A stretch of 64,000 bases of DNA, taken from Prostheceraeus crozeri (lineage: Eukaryota; Platyhelminthes; Polycladida; Euryleptidae). The notes beneath the pieces were generated by a model, which ran no database searches, had not been told where the DNA came from, and worked only from the letters and a program-made list of their open reading frames with translations. Position 1 is the first letter of the stretch, and each line of letters begins with the position of its first letter. The position numbers were made by a program, and so were the translations under genes. Of the stretch, positions 51,338-61,600 are shown piece by piece. The stretch lies in assembly GCA_907163375.1 (NCBI GenBank), contig CAJQUW010003215.1, forward strand, positions 42,936-106,935. Reading direction: 5' to 3'.

Positions 51338-52147
51338 GGTTACACTTTTATAATCCTTTTCATTTAGAATCTTCTTTTCTAACAGTCTTTTCAATATAGC
51401 ATGAATTTCATTGAAACTAGAATTATGTCCTTCTTTTATTGCAGATATTAAAATATTTAATCTATTTAGTAATTCTTGTGGATCATCTGGTAAAAATACA
51501 GTTGTTTCAGTTTTCTGTTTTTCAGATAAACCTTTCCCTACTTTAACTCCCGTTGATAATAAATTTTCTAATTGTTTATAACGTCTAAGAGATTTTACTG
51601 CACCAACTCTGTCTAACATAGCTTTATATTTTATGAGATCTTCTACAGCATAATTATTTAAATCTGCTCCTCTTAAAAGATTAACAAAATTTCTATCTAA
51701 ATTAAAAGGAGATTTATCTGGTGAAAAAATTAAACCTCGAAAAGGTTGTGGAAATATTTCTTTTTGTCCGAGATAAAATCTAGGTATTGTTTTTCCATCT
51801 ATAAATGAAATAGAATGTTCAAATTGCATAGATTTTGGTAATTTCTTATTAATGTTTGATTCTAGTAATCCATAGTCATCTAATATAGTTTTGTGCTCTG
51901 GATCTGTTATATCAATTTGTTTATCATTATTTGTAAGTTCCTTTTCAAGAGTTTTAAATGGTTTCATAGTTTTTTCAAAATCAGTTTTTACTTGCTCGGT
52001 TTGCTGCATTTTTTCAAACATATCAGATTGAATACCAGCTTTTATCATTCTATGTTGAAGATGATTTTCTTTCATAATATTTCTTTGTTTTATTAACTCT
52101 TCTAATTGTTTTATTCTTTTAAAATTATCAGCTCTAATTTTATCCAT
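51326..52147 (-). CDS. unknown 273-aa protein, conserved-type Polinton gene
   Basis: I take the start at MDKIRADNFKRIKQLEELIK (ATG at 52147) rather than the in-frame ATG 22 codons upstream, because only the former has the TTTTAAAAATG context shared by the other genes. The N-terminal half is coiled coil. The middle has HSISFIDGKTIPRFYLGQKEIFP and FRGLIFSPDKSPFNLD. The C-terminus is helical. Similar helix-rich proteins with a GL-x-F segment occur in other Polintons and are thought to be virion components, but I cannot name it. It lies between the minor capsid and the terminal membrane-protein gene. Confidence 0.6.
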   Translation of the reverse strand: MDKIRADNFKRIKQLEELIKQRNIMKENHLQHRMIKAGIQSDMFEKMQQTEQVKTDFEKTMKPFKTLEKELTNNDKQIDITDPEHKTILDDYGLLESNINKKLPKSMQFEHSISFIDGKTIPRFYLGQKEIFPQPFRGLIFSPDKSPFNLDRNFVNLLRGADLNNYAVEDLIKYKAMLDRVGAVKSLRRYKQLENLLSTGVKVGKGLSEKQKTETTVFLPDDPQELLNRLNILISAIKEGHNSSFNEIHAILKRLLEKKILNEKDYKSVTGHL

Positions 52148-52268
52148 TTTTAAAATATAATATTTGAATTTTGTGGTAACATTGGAATACAGCAAAAACA
52201 TTTTACTGAACAAATTATTTTTTTATTGCTTTGTTGTTTGACATCTTTTCGTTTAAAATTTTCTCGTA

Positions 52269-52988
52269 TTAAGTTTTGTTTAATAAAGTTTTGTCTAATA
52301 AAGTTTTTAGCTCTTCTAAAAAAATTTTATCATTTTCTTCATTAAAAATTTTATCATCAATAAAAGTTTTACCATCACTAGAAATTTTACCATCCTTTTT
52401 ATTTTTATCATTAACTTTTTCTGTCTGTGATTGAAATGATATTTGATTTACTTCATTAGCTATTTGATCAAATTTTTCAATCTCATCTAACGTAATAACA
52501 TTATCATCACATACTCTTTGAAAGTAGTAGTGTAGTTTATCATAGACTTCTTTAATATGTAAATGCTTAGTTTTTAATGATTTTCGTTTCTTAGTTATTA
52601 AAGATTTATCTAACATTGTAACAAGTGAAGTTGCAAAAACACCCGTACCTGTTAAAGCTGTAGCAACTACTGGAATTACTAAAACACCAGAAGATATAAC
52701 AATTGTCAAAGCACCTAAACTTATTGTTAAGAATATGCCAATTCCTTGTGTTACATTCTTAACTTTGGTCCATCTCTTTCTTAACTTTTTATAATGCTCT
52801 AATCTTAATAATAATTGAGATTCCTTATCTTTCATATACCTAACTCTATCTTTGTGTTTTTCTTTATTCATTTTTTCAATGTTAATCTTTTCAATGTCCA
52901 TTAAAGTAGAACTACGTTCATATGATAACGAAGGATATATTCTTGAGGTTCCTTCCACTTTTGTTTCATCCACTTTTGTTTCTTCCAT
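52269..52988 (-). CDS. terminal gene: membrane protein of unknown function
   Basis: 239 aa from MEETKVDETKVEG (ATG at 52988, same start as the partial copy in the left TIR, A-rich context). It has a charged helical N-terminus (EHYKKLRKRW), two hydrophobic segments at about 82-120 (GIFLTISLGALTIVISSGVLVIPVVATALTG), then a long charged tail with repeated DGK/DDKIF units. It could be an envelope or inner-membrane protein or a virion core part. I know no certain family. Its first half lies in the right terminal repeat, so any promoter there is duplicated at both ends of the element. Confidence 0.65.
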   Translation of the reverse strand: MEETKVDETKVEGTSRIYPSLSYERSSTLMDIEKINIEKMNKEKHKDRVRYMKDKESQLLLRLEHYKKLRKRWTKVKNVTQGIGIFLTISLGALTIVISSGVLVIPVVATALTGTGVFATSLVTMLDKSLITKKRKSLKTKHLHIKEVYDKLHYYFQRVCDDNVITLDEIEKFDQIANEVNQISFQSQTEKVNDKNKKDGKISSDGKTFIDDKIFNEENDKIFLEELKTLLDKTLLNKT

Positions 52989-53307
52989 TTTTAAATGAAT
53001 ATTTTGAATAAATATTTTGAATAAATATTTTGAATACAATCTTCTGGTATATTGAGACTACGTGATATTTTGAGACAACTTAAATTTTCGTCTGCCTAAA
53101 TTTTCAAAATTCTTAGACCACGTGATATTTTGAGACAACTTAAATTTTCGCCCTTCGGCCACGTGAAATTTGAAATCTACCTAAATTTTTGAAATTTTGA
53201 TTTTTTTGAAAATTTTGAAAACCCCCGCAAAAGTGTGACATCCGGCGCAAGCGAAGCGAAGCAAAGCGAAGCGAAGCGTCGCGCCGGATGTCACACTATA
53301 AACTACT
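52770..53307 (-). repeat. right terminal inverted repeat of the Polinton
   Basis: 538 bp, near-identical reverse complement of 35628-36165, ending CACTATAAACTACT at 53307. ATTGTC follows as the right target-duplication copy. Confidence 0.95.
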
Positions 53308-53720
53308 ATTGTCTGTGCACGCAATGACTTTAAAATTCACTGTCTCCAACATGTGTGGATGGGCCGATAATTGTAACCGGCTCTGAGATGCGAGTAACAA
53401 GATATCTACATGCAGAAGTCTCCTTGATATAGACACATTCGCATTTTCCACAGGTGTACGAGTATGCACATTTTGATTTCAGCTCGGAGGGAACAATATC
53501 TATATTTCTGAAGAACATGCTGGTCTTCAACGTTTGGAAGACAGCTCGGATTTTTACATTTTTGAGTAACACTTTGTTTAATTAGTGAATTCATCTTTTC
53601 AGAATAGGCGCTTTCTCACAAACAAAAGGACATTGCCAATTGGTGATTATTATATTTTCAGGTTTCCGCTTTTCAACTCCAAACTTATTATCAACTTCCG
53701 CTTTAACTTTGTCCATGAGT
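53308..53720 (-). pseudogene. Penelope-like element piece right of the Polinton
   Basis: The minus strand at about 53720-53600 shows PLE sequence before the nuclease (PFVCEKAPILKR). From 53572 down come VKIRAVFQTLKTSMFFRN and CAYSYTCGKCECVYIKETS, a GIY-YIG core with its Cys pair whose Gly has changed to Lys (YIK for YIG). The piece runs to the Polinton border, and sequence of the same kind appears beyond the left border at 35590-35627. It contains stops or frame changes near 53590. It is older than the Polinton that interrupts it. Confidence 0.75.
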
Positions 53721-54508
53721 ATGTAACTAAGCGGAAATTGAGCTGATTATCAAGGAGATTTCATTATCCGTATTTCATGATCCGTATCTTCATGAAAAAG
53801 TCGCGACATTATTCGTGCTTTCTTGGCTGAAAGGTCAAGTTTTTAATTCAATTTTCAGCAGCATGATTTTATGATTCACTAAATTCATGTTTCATTTCTT
53901 GAATATGAATAGTGATGTGGAGCCATTTGCATCTTTCAAAGTTAAATTCTTCAAAAGTTAAAGTTAAATTGAAATCATTGTCTTTGATTCTGTCATTTTG
54001 GTCTGCCAGTTGCAGGTTGCCTGATATGATGACGCTTAAGAAAATACTCTTGAGGTTGAGCATGAAAGTATAAGAAGCCATCGAAATGCTAACGACGGAT
54101 AGCAGCAGAAATATATTGCACTGATTAGCAATTAGGCCCACAGATGAATTCTATCAACTTACTTGGCTATTTCAAATCTGTAAATACATGAAAGAATATT
54201 CCCAACTTACTTATACAACTTGTTGTGTTCCATTTAAACCCGTTGTATTCCGATGAAACTGCAACTGGAGCCTGTTGAGTCCCAGCTTCTTACATAGTTT
54301 GTGACTATAGCTAATTAAGACATGTGCTGGACGTCCTTTGTGAGTTGCAAAAGCAACAGTAAGATGAGCCTGGATGAATGCAATACACAACACGTTTTTA
54401 GCAGTTACGCTCGTGCAGATAACGATTTAATAGAGAAAAAATGAATGAAAATTCACGTCCTTGGGGTCAACAGGGTGGCGTATGTGTAAAACGGAATGAA
54501 ACTACACT
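53721..54508. other. spacer, no supported gene
   Basis: A minus-strand frame at 53869-54141 starts with a signal-peptide-like stretch (CNIFLLLSVVSISMASYTF) but has no other support. Nothing else is recognised. Confidence 0.35.
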
Positions 54509-54914
54509 AGGTGACTTGCCACGCTCTATTACGCGTAATTACACAAGACCCTAGCTGTGCGTGACATAGCTGCAACATTAGTCGGCAGTCCTGTTATATA
54601 GACTTTGCGTCTCATGTGTCTGCATGTATCAGAGGCTAAACAATGTGATAGGGCCTCAATTTGATGCTCAGGGAAGACAGAACATGCTTAGCGGTTCATC
54701 CGTGGTTCAAGCGGCAACGCAGACAACCGTAGACGACGCGCAAACTATAAATGCTTGCCCGCGCGCATTCATAAACATTCCCCATGTTTTAACAGTATCA
54801 GATCAAGTGATTTCTGACTGTTAGTGCAGCGCGCATGTACGCGGGTAGAGGCATAAACTGTCCTCAACCACGGATGTTTGCGGTGTTCCGTAATTACGCG
54901 TGGCAATGTCACCT
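54509..54914. mobile_element. 406-bp non-autonomous TIR element
   Basis: Ends AGGTGACTTGCCACG at 54509 and the near reverse complement CGTGGCAATGTCACCT at 54914, each next to ACGCGTAATTAC-type sequence. A CACT flank on both sides (54505-54508, 54915-54918) could be a 4-bp target duplication, though the right one is also the start of the next repeat. It is GC-richer than its surroundings, with no coding sequence. Confidence 0.6.
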
Positions 54915-55085
54915 CACTGTAAATAGCTGGATACGAAAATTACATACAAACATATACCAAAATCACATACAATTTGAAACTAACATCTGATACAAGATTC
55001 TCGTATGTTTACAGAGATCTGGCATGTGTTTCATACGAAATCTCACTTACTTTCGTATGTGATTGGTATGCAGCGATACAAACTA
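54915..55085 (+). repeat. CACTGTAAATAGC repeat, short variant
   Basis: It starts CACTGTAAATAGCTGGATACG and continues with CATATACCAAAATCACATAC. Towards 55085 an inverted version of the same start appears (TATGTGATTGGTATGCAGCGAT), so this copy has inverted ends. A further related stretch reaches about 55200, so the right border is uncertain. 55200-55897 shows no gene. Confidence 0.55.
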
Positions 55086-55897
55086 TTCTACCTGTGATTG
55101 GCTGTTTTACACTGAAATACGAGTTGCTAGTATGTTTTTTATACGAGACCCGATGCAAATTCATCCTCATTCGTATGCCTATGGTATGTATTTGGTATCT
55201 GCAGTTTTAAGTCACACAAAAAAATATATGTATTGCATACTACTGTCAATAACTTTTTTCAGTAATACCAGTCGCGAATATTTTTTGTTTGATAGAGTGA
55301 TATTTAATTAGATTAGATTTATTGTGAATTATATGCTCCACGAGATTGTCGTCGCTGATACTTGTCTTGCAACATTATCAATACGTTTAGTTAGCTCAAC
55401 TTTATGAGCCAAGTTGATAAACATCAGTTCATTCAAGCGATATCTTTCGTGCAATCATGTTGACTTATATATCTCAAACATAACTATTGATTGCGTTCAT
55501 GCATTATAATGTGTTTTTATTTCGCACAAATCCCTTCACAAAATTGCAACTTGTTGAAAGAAGAGTTTTTTTCTCCGAAAGCGCAGTTAACCATATGAAT
55601 TTGTAAGCGATAACCGTCGCATTTTTATAAACCTCGCTTGTTCTCTTGGATGAAATACAACAAGTGATGTGATATGAAGATGCAATCGCTCCTATCAGAG
55701 AACACATTTCCAGCATGATATTCCGGTTCTTTGCATTTTTAACAGTGCATTACAAAGTTCCAAAATTATGCTTAGTATAAAAATATGCTTAGTTCCAAAA
55801 TTACATAATGCATAATTGTTGATGGTTGAATACCTATTATTTATTCATGAAATGCCTTAGAGTTACGTTTATTAAAATCGAATTCAGTATTGAAAGA

Positions 55898-56171
55898 ATG
55901 ACTCTTGAATGTCATTATCTCACTACTTACTAAACAGTAGTAACATGAGTGTGACCTTTATTGACAAAAGGCCTTAAAACAAGATACTTTGGACATGGTC
56001 TATGCTTTCTTTTGAGATTGTGCTGGTATGGCTTTAGTATGTAAAGCATACCACATTTGATATAACATACGAAAAGCATACAAATATATGCCAAGAGAAT
56101 ACAGAAATATACCAAAGAAATATTTTGGTATGTATCCTTTGTCTGTGATTGGTATTGAGCGATTTACAGTG
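55898..56171 (-). repeat. CACTGTAAATAGC repeat, uninterrupted copy
   Basis: 274 bp in reverse orientation, ending GATTTACAGTG at 56171. It matches both halves of the Tc1-split copy at 18802-20426 and gives its empty site. Confidence 0.8.
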
Positions 56172-56954
56172 AGTGTATATTTCTCCGTGACATAACCATA
56201 AATAGCAGCTTAAACAAGAGCGGGAAGTCCCATTTCTATAGAGAGGATATTTTTTTGACATTCGCCTCACATTGAAAATGATTCGATGAAGCAGAAAACT
56301 TGCTGAAGTCAAATCCAATCTATTGAAGTATGCTGAAGATTTCAATTGTTCGCAATTCATTGAAATTCATCCTCATGCAAAGATGTTGCTTCTTATTGCT
56401 GATGCAAGTGGAATCATTCAAAATTAGTCGTCATTTCACTGGATTCACTATATGTAACGACCAACGTTTACATAGGAATCGGAGGAACACCTCATTTGAA
56501 CTCAGACACCGATTACCTTTCATACAACAAGATACAGTATTCGGGAAAAGGCTGTTGTTCGTGTCCTTATGTTGTACTTTACATGTGATGCATGTAAACC
56601 AAAAGTTTAAACGGACTCTTACTGGGCATCTTTTAGATGGAAGTGACTCAGATGATGGACCTTGTCATATTCTCTATCCTAGATTCTCTATATCTAAAAT
56701 TATTGCGCCGAAATTTGAAGCTTTTCATTGATATAAGGGCTATGTAATAAGCTATAGTCAACAGATTATTCTTCCCATGGATTCCAAAACAAGTCATCGA
56801 TGAGTCAGAAAGCACGCAGTCCACACGAAACAGTGCAGGCAAAAGAGATCTGGCATGCCAAAACAAAAATTTATGAGAACCTATGGGATGGAACTTAGAT
56901 TTGGTCGTCTTTTGATTCACTCTTTATGAAATTGGCTTTGACAAGATGCTTGTT
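56172..56954. other. spacer with one unexplained frame
   Basis: A 133-codon plus-strand frame at 56330-56731 (basic middle, end GSDSDDGPCHILYPRFSISKII) has no family I recognise and no splice support. I do not call it a gene. Confidence 0.35.
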
Positions 56955-57505
56955 CATGTGATAGCCAGCCCATCAACAGACAGGAAGCTGCTTCAGTGGC
57001 AAAGAAGAAGATCCTATTTGGCATTCAATACATCGGAGAAGTATCTACCCGAGAGATGAGTCACATCAAGAAGACCATTGAGAGAGCCTACCCTCATCTC
57101 AATGCCGTGCCGTGGTATCGAACAAGGAAGTTGGCAGCCAACGCTCCTAAGGATCCAATCCATCCGGCTCAAAGACCCAAGGTAGTCTACTCTTACCGCT
57201 GCGCTTGCGGAGCAAGCTACGTGGGCAGGACAGAACGGACCCTTGACAAGCGTAAGGCCGAGCATATACCAAGATGGTGTGAGAACAACATGCCTCGACC
57301 AAGATCTAATCAGCCTCCTTCATCATCCATCACACAGCATCACTTGCAGTGCCTTCATCCAGGCTCAAGGGACAACGTCAGAGCCGTAAAGATCTGCAGA
57401 ACTGCGTTGGAGCTCCGCGTCAGCGAGGCGGTACTCATACGACTCTCTAAGCCACCGCTGTGTAGACGGAAAGAGTTCACTTTTACTTGTGCTCTGATTC
57501 TTTGA
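56955..57505 (+). pseudogene. Penelope-like element, GIY-YIG end
   Basis: An open frame of about 170 codons covers the end of a PLE reverse transcriptase and its nuclease. FGIQYIGEVSTREMSHIKKTIERAYP is the connector found before the nuclease. VVYSYRCACGASYVGRTERTLDKRKAEHIPRW is a GIY-YIG core in YVG form, with Arg and His in place. TALELRVSEAVLIRLSKPPLC carries the late Glu and closes the domain. The start is cut, so it is a 5'-truncated copy. It is clearly GC-richer and of another subtype than the PLEs at 21-31 kb. From 57506 to about 58320 no further gene is seen. A CT-repeat lies at 58089-58105. Confidence 0.85.
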
Positions 57506-58321
57506 CTTTTCCTCTCCAACTTATTTTGTAAATACGTCATTTTACTTATAGATTTGTTAGTGACATATCACACCTTTATCAGCATTTTTATATGCAGTAT
57601 CGTATTTAGCGTAGAACCTGATGTCTTGGTGTATGAGTTGTATTCGTGTCTGTGATATTCTTTGCTGGATTTGTCATTTCACTGTCGTTTCTGCCGTCAA
57701 CCCTTAAAGAGGCAGAGTGATATCAGGGCAACAAATATCTCTATGAACTTCCGTATTTTGAATCTGGTATACAAGATGCTTGTTCATCGAAATGTCAATA
57801 TCATCTACGCGCTCTCTCAACATCTAAACTCGAATGGAAGACAATGTAAAGGCTTCATTGATTCTCTCTTCCAGATGAGAATGGCAAAATGATTGGTTGA
57901 TGATGGAATGACATCAAATCGGTCGTATGATGTCTTCTTCTGTCAGCGTGATAGGTGTAAGTTTCTAGAATACTCTAATAGCATCATTTTATCCTTTCTT
58001 GCCTTGCTTCGGAGTTGAAGAAAGAAAAACCCAAAGACTTCTCCGAAAATTGGTGGTCCTGTCTTTCTTTTGATGGCTAGAGCAAAGGCTCTCTCTCTCT
58101 CTCTCGATGTTTTCTACGTGTTGATGGCTTCATATTTTCATGTAACACCTTGACTCGAATTGGATAAGGAATGTCAATGAGATTTGAAATTATTTCAACT
58201 CATTAAGAGGAACTGAAGATGCGAAAATACAGACGCTATGTGCAGCTGCTTTCAAACGTCACCGTGTCCTTTGTATCAGATGGATTTAGCAGGTGACCTG
58301 TTACTGTGGCACGCATGATCC

Positions 58322-58362
58322 TTTGACACCTGAGAGGGGGTTTCAGTGTACCCCTTTACAGA
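58322..58362 (+). repeat. transposon-end-like motif (CACCTGAGAGGGGGTTTCAG)
   Basis: Matches, as the same strand order after inversion, the two motifs at 60290-60335 and 60445-60488 (GAGACCTGGAGGGGG type with GTGTACCCC or GTGGACCCC). It may be one end of a 2.2-kb element or a separate copy. Confidence 0.45.
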
Positions 58363-58859
58363 TTCTTAGATTTCCTGCTCAAATTGATATCAAAACGTTT
58401 GGAAAGTTGATTTTTAGTAAACCAATAATGCCTATATGTAGCAGATCGATAAAATTGATACTTTGATTGTCGTTCAGCCGTCTTGGTAAACATGCACGGT
58501 AAAATGGTGTTTTTTATAAGTCAACAGAATTTTGCACAGTATCAGTTGCATTGGGAGGCGGTTTAAAGTCGCTTATGGCTACAACGAAGCCTCAGATAGT
58601 TAATTTTATTGAAATTGATTTATTCTGTGCTTCAGAACCCTCACATTTGTCCAATATTTTGAATTTTTCCATACCTATCGGAAAAAGGCCTCCCGGAGCC
58701 ACAATTGCCACACTTTCACTTTTAGATTCTCGAAACATCTGTGCAGCTCTCAAACTAATCAATTGCTGCGGTGAAAGTTTTTTCAGCAGTGTTTTTCTGA
58801 TGTCGAACTATAATGATAACTTTCATCTGGAAGATTGATTTGCGCCGAATTGTTCATCT

Positions 58860-58890
58860 ACACTGTAAACTGTAGAGTCCAAAAGCTGTC
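58860..58890 (+). repeat. single end of the CACTGTAAACTGTAG element family
   Basis: ACACTGTAAACTGTAGAG matches the tip of the element at 9038. No second end was found within the next kilobase. Confidence 0.5.
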
Positions 58891-58918
58891 GGATATTTTA
58901 CTACGGAACGAATCTACA

Positions 58919-59070
58919 AAACGAGAATAACAGGATGTGCGAATTCTTTATTGAAAGCGTTTGGCTTTCCTATTGGATGATAAAAATAAACCAATGGGAA
59001 AGCCAAACGCTTTCCTAGTCCATGAGCACGAACAATAGAGCATTCATACATTTTGTTATTCTCGTATTGT
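58919..59070. repeat. 150-bp palindrome with a strong inner hairpin
   Basis: Inner arms 58953-58976 and 58991-59014 (24 bp, one mismatch, 14-base loop; GAAAGCGTTTGGCTTTCC). Outer arms ACGAGAATAACA and TGTTATTCTCGT extend the pairing to about 58919-59070. It has the form of a MITE or a precursor-type hairpin. Confidence 0.75.
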
Positions 59071-59111
59071 GCATCGGCTTCGTAAGTAGCTTTGGTATCG
59101 TACAGTTTATA

Positions 59112-60114
59112 ATTCTGAATATGTGGAGAGGAGGATAGCTTTTTTGGTGGTAAGCTGAATATCAAAAAAGTTCAAATTCCAAAAGAGTGCGATGCATTTC
59201 CTGCAGCTACGCTGCCATGATCACGCAAAATGAAAACTTTGACACAAATCGGAGACAAATACAGTTCATGAGGCAGAGAAATCAATCAACTATTCATAGA
59301 AAGCATCAACAATTCGTTAACTGTATAAAATCAAGAAGTTAAGACATACTACTGAAATTAAAGAAATAAGTTAAAGTCAATGAACAGCAGATTATTCACA
59401 GAAAAGAAAAGCATAGAAATAAGCAAAATGATCAATACAAGTTACGTATCAGGCAGAACCCAACATCAAGATTGTCCAACCGAGACCTCCACTTTATTAC
59501 CACTTCCTTTGCACGACCACAAGGCTTCCTTTATAATTTGTGGACCAGAGAATGAAGGAGCACCGAAGGTCCTTAATGAATCTGGATGGATCATCCGAGA
59601 TGGTCAATCATGTGACGAACACCAACCATGACATGGATTTCAAGTCTGTCAGAATTTTAGACTAGGCGCGGAATTACAGAGAGCGACTTATAAAGGAAGC
59701 CTTGTGGTCGTGCAAAAGGAAATGGTAATAAAGTGAAGTTCTCGGTTCGACAATCTTGGTGTTCGGTTCTGCCTGATACGTAACTTGTCTTGATCATTTT
59801 GCTTATTTTCTATGCTTTTCTTTTCTGTGAATAATCTGCTGTTCATTGACTTTTACTTATTTCTTTATTTTCAGTAGTATGTCTTAACGTCTTGATTTTA
59901 TACAGTTAACGAATTGTTGATGCTTTCTATGAATAGTTGATTGATTTCTCTGTCTCATGAACTGTATTTGTCTTCGATTTGTGTCAAAGTTTTCATTATG
60001 CGTGATCATGGCTGCGTAGCTGCAGGAAATGCATCGCACTCTTTTGGAATTTGAACTTTTCTGATATTCAGCTTACCACCAAAAAAGCTATCCTCCTCTC
60101 CACATATTCAGAAT
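59112..60114. repeat. 1-kb palindrome with 425-bp arms
   Basis: Left arm 59112-59536 and right arm 59688-60114 are reverse complements over their full length at well above 90%, around a 151-bp loop. There are no coding motifs. Candidate readings are a foldback transposon or a head-to-head duplication. A transcript through it would fold into a long double-stranded RNA. Confidence 0.9.
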
Positions 60115-60289
60115 GATCAATAACGGAGGATTTTTTCATCGGACAGTTTATCATGTAGGCCAACCAGTCAAGCGGGATCATGAGCGAGAGCAAAATATTT
60201 GGATTTTGAGATTTCATGCATGATGTGGCATCATGGACATGCGCAAACTCATTTTTCATCTGATAGTGAGATTATTTTCACGTGAATTT

Positions 60290-60488
60290 CTACACTCTCT
60301 GAGACCTGAGGGTGTCCATTGAACCCCCAGGCTTGTCTACCATACTTCTACTGATTCATATGAAATAAAACGTGATTTAAATGATTTACACGGGCATGAG
60401 CGGTTGATATAGCCTCAGTAGAAAAAGCAAAGCAAGATAGAAAATATGCCTCCGGGGTCCACTGGAACCCCCTCCAGGTCTCTGAGGG
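60290..60488. repeat. short inverted-repeat element (GGGGTCCA type)
   Basis: Left CTCTGAGACCTGAGGGTGTCC with AACCCCCAGGC, right GCCTCCGGGGTCCACTGG with CCAGGTCTCTGAGGG followed by TTAA at 60489-60492. The CCCTCAGAG start and a TTAA flank on one side suggest a piggyBac-like non-autonomous element. The other flank lacks TTAA. Confidence 0.45.
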
Positions 60489-60965
60489 TTAATGTTTCTT
60501 CTTGCATCGCGACAATATGTCAGTGGGAAAATAAGTAGACAAACATCAACCTTTTGACCTGCGAAAATGTCACTACGAAAAATGTTGGGCTAATTGTAAT
60601 GTGCATCATGATAATAAAAATTGTAAACTATCCTGTCCGTTTCGACAGTGTATTCGCTCACCTACAACAGGAATTCGGTCTCCATACAAAATCTAGAGCG
60701 CCGTTATTGACGGGTCGGAGTTCATTCGAAAATTCAATGTCCGAATTGTTGTGTCATAAATTCATTAAATCTTAAATACCGACCGCTCTTGATATTAGAA
60801 AGCCCTGAATTGAGCAAGAACATAATTAAAATTTTGTGTGACAAAATAAAATCGACAAATTCATGCCATCATCTGGTAGAGACATCGGATGAAAGGGAAA
60901 TTAAGCAAATTTGAACGAAACGTTCATTGATCCAAGTGAACATATGCAGGGAGACTTACAATATG

Positions 60966-61600
60966 CAGGTTAATGCTGACAATAAATAGCTTATAAAATG
61001 TAGGCCTAATACTAATGCACACCCTATTTTCCATCCAAAATACGATGTCAACGCGTCAATATCAACAATCTGCCACAATATCTACACAATATCAACAATT
61101 ATGCAGTAGTTTAAGCCGAGGCTTCAAGATATTATCATACACTGAAGTAGTAAGCACATTCCAAAAGGAAGGACAAATGTGCAGCCATGAGTCATCAGTA
61201 CTGAGTCATCATGCTGACTCAGGCCCCCTCCTGTCGGGAAGGTCTTCGCCAAGGATGTGGAGGAAACCGCCCATGATGGAGTGGAAAGCATGTCCAAGTG
61301 TTGGTTGGTTTAGGTGTGAAAGTGACTTGAAAAGTGCAGGTTTTGGACGTTTTGGGATGAGAAAGGCCATATTTCGGCATGAAGGAGAGTTCGGATGGAT
61401 AAACGGAGGGCAGATTCGGACTCTACGTGAAATTTTGGGTTAGGAAGGCTGTTTCCAGGTTAATGCTGACAATAAATAGCTTATAAAATGTAACACAAAT
61501 GCACACTCTACTTTCCATCCAAAATACGATGACAACGCGTCAATATCAACAATGCCACCATTATGCAGCTATTTTAAGCTTCAAGCTTATCATACACTGA
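60966..61600 (+). repeat. direct repeat pair around a 310-bp segment
   Basis: 60966-61145 and 61456-61600 share CAGGTTAATGCTGACAATAA, CTTTCCATCCAAAATACGAT-type sequence and the end ATCATACACTGA, differing by several small indels. The segment between has no recognisable gene. It could be a local duplication or a terminal-repeat element in miniature. There is no clear tRNA-primer site. Confidence 0.7.

Larger units (their letters stand above)
35628..53307. mobile_element. Polinton (Maverick), looks whole
   Basis: The element is 17,680 bp long. It begins AGTAGTTTATAGTG and ends with the reverse complement. Flanking hexamers ATTGTT (35622-35627) and ATTGTC (53308-53313) are a 6-bp target duplication with one mismatch, as expected for the family. 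TIRs are 538 bp and nearly identical. Parts: protease, phospholipase-integrase, small virion-type proteins, major capsid, fibre-like protein, acidic unknown, polymerase, packaging ATPase, minor capsid, two further unknowns, and a left-end variable region. All core frames are long and open, so I count no obvious break in the core set. Both this and the near-identical TIRs suggest a young insertion, though Polinton replication may also keep TIRs alike. Coding DNA is extremely AT-rich, with GC-rich mini-hairpins between genes. Confidence 0.95.

Noticed and set aside
56330-56731. 133-codon frame downstream of the CACTGTAAATAGC repeat
   Set aside because: No recognisable domain or splice context; left unannotated as a gene.
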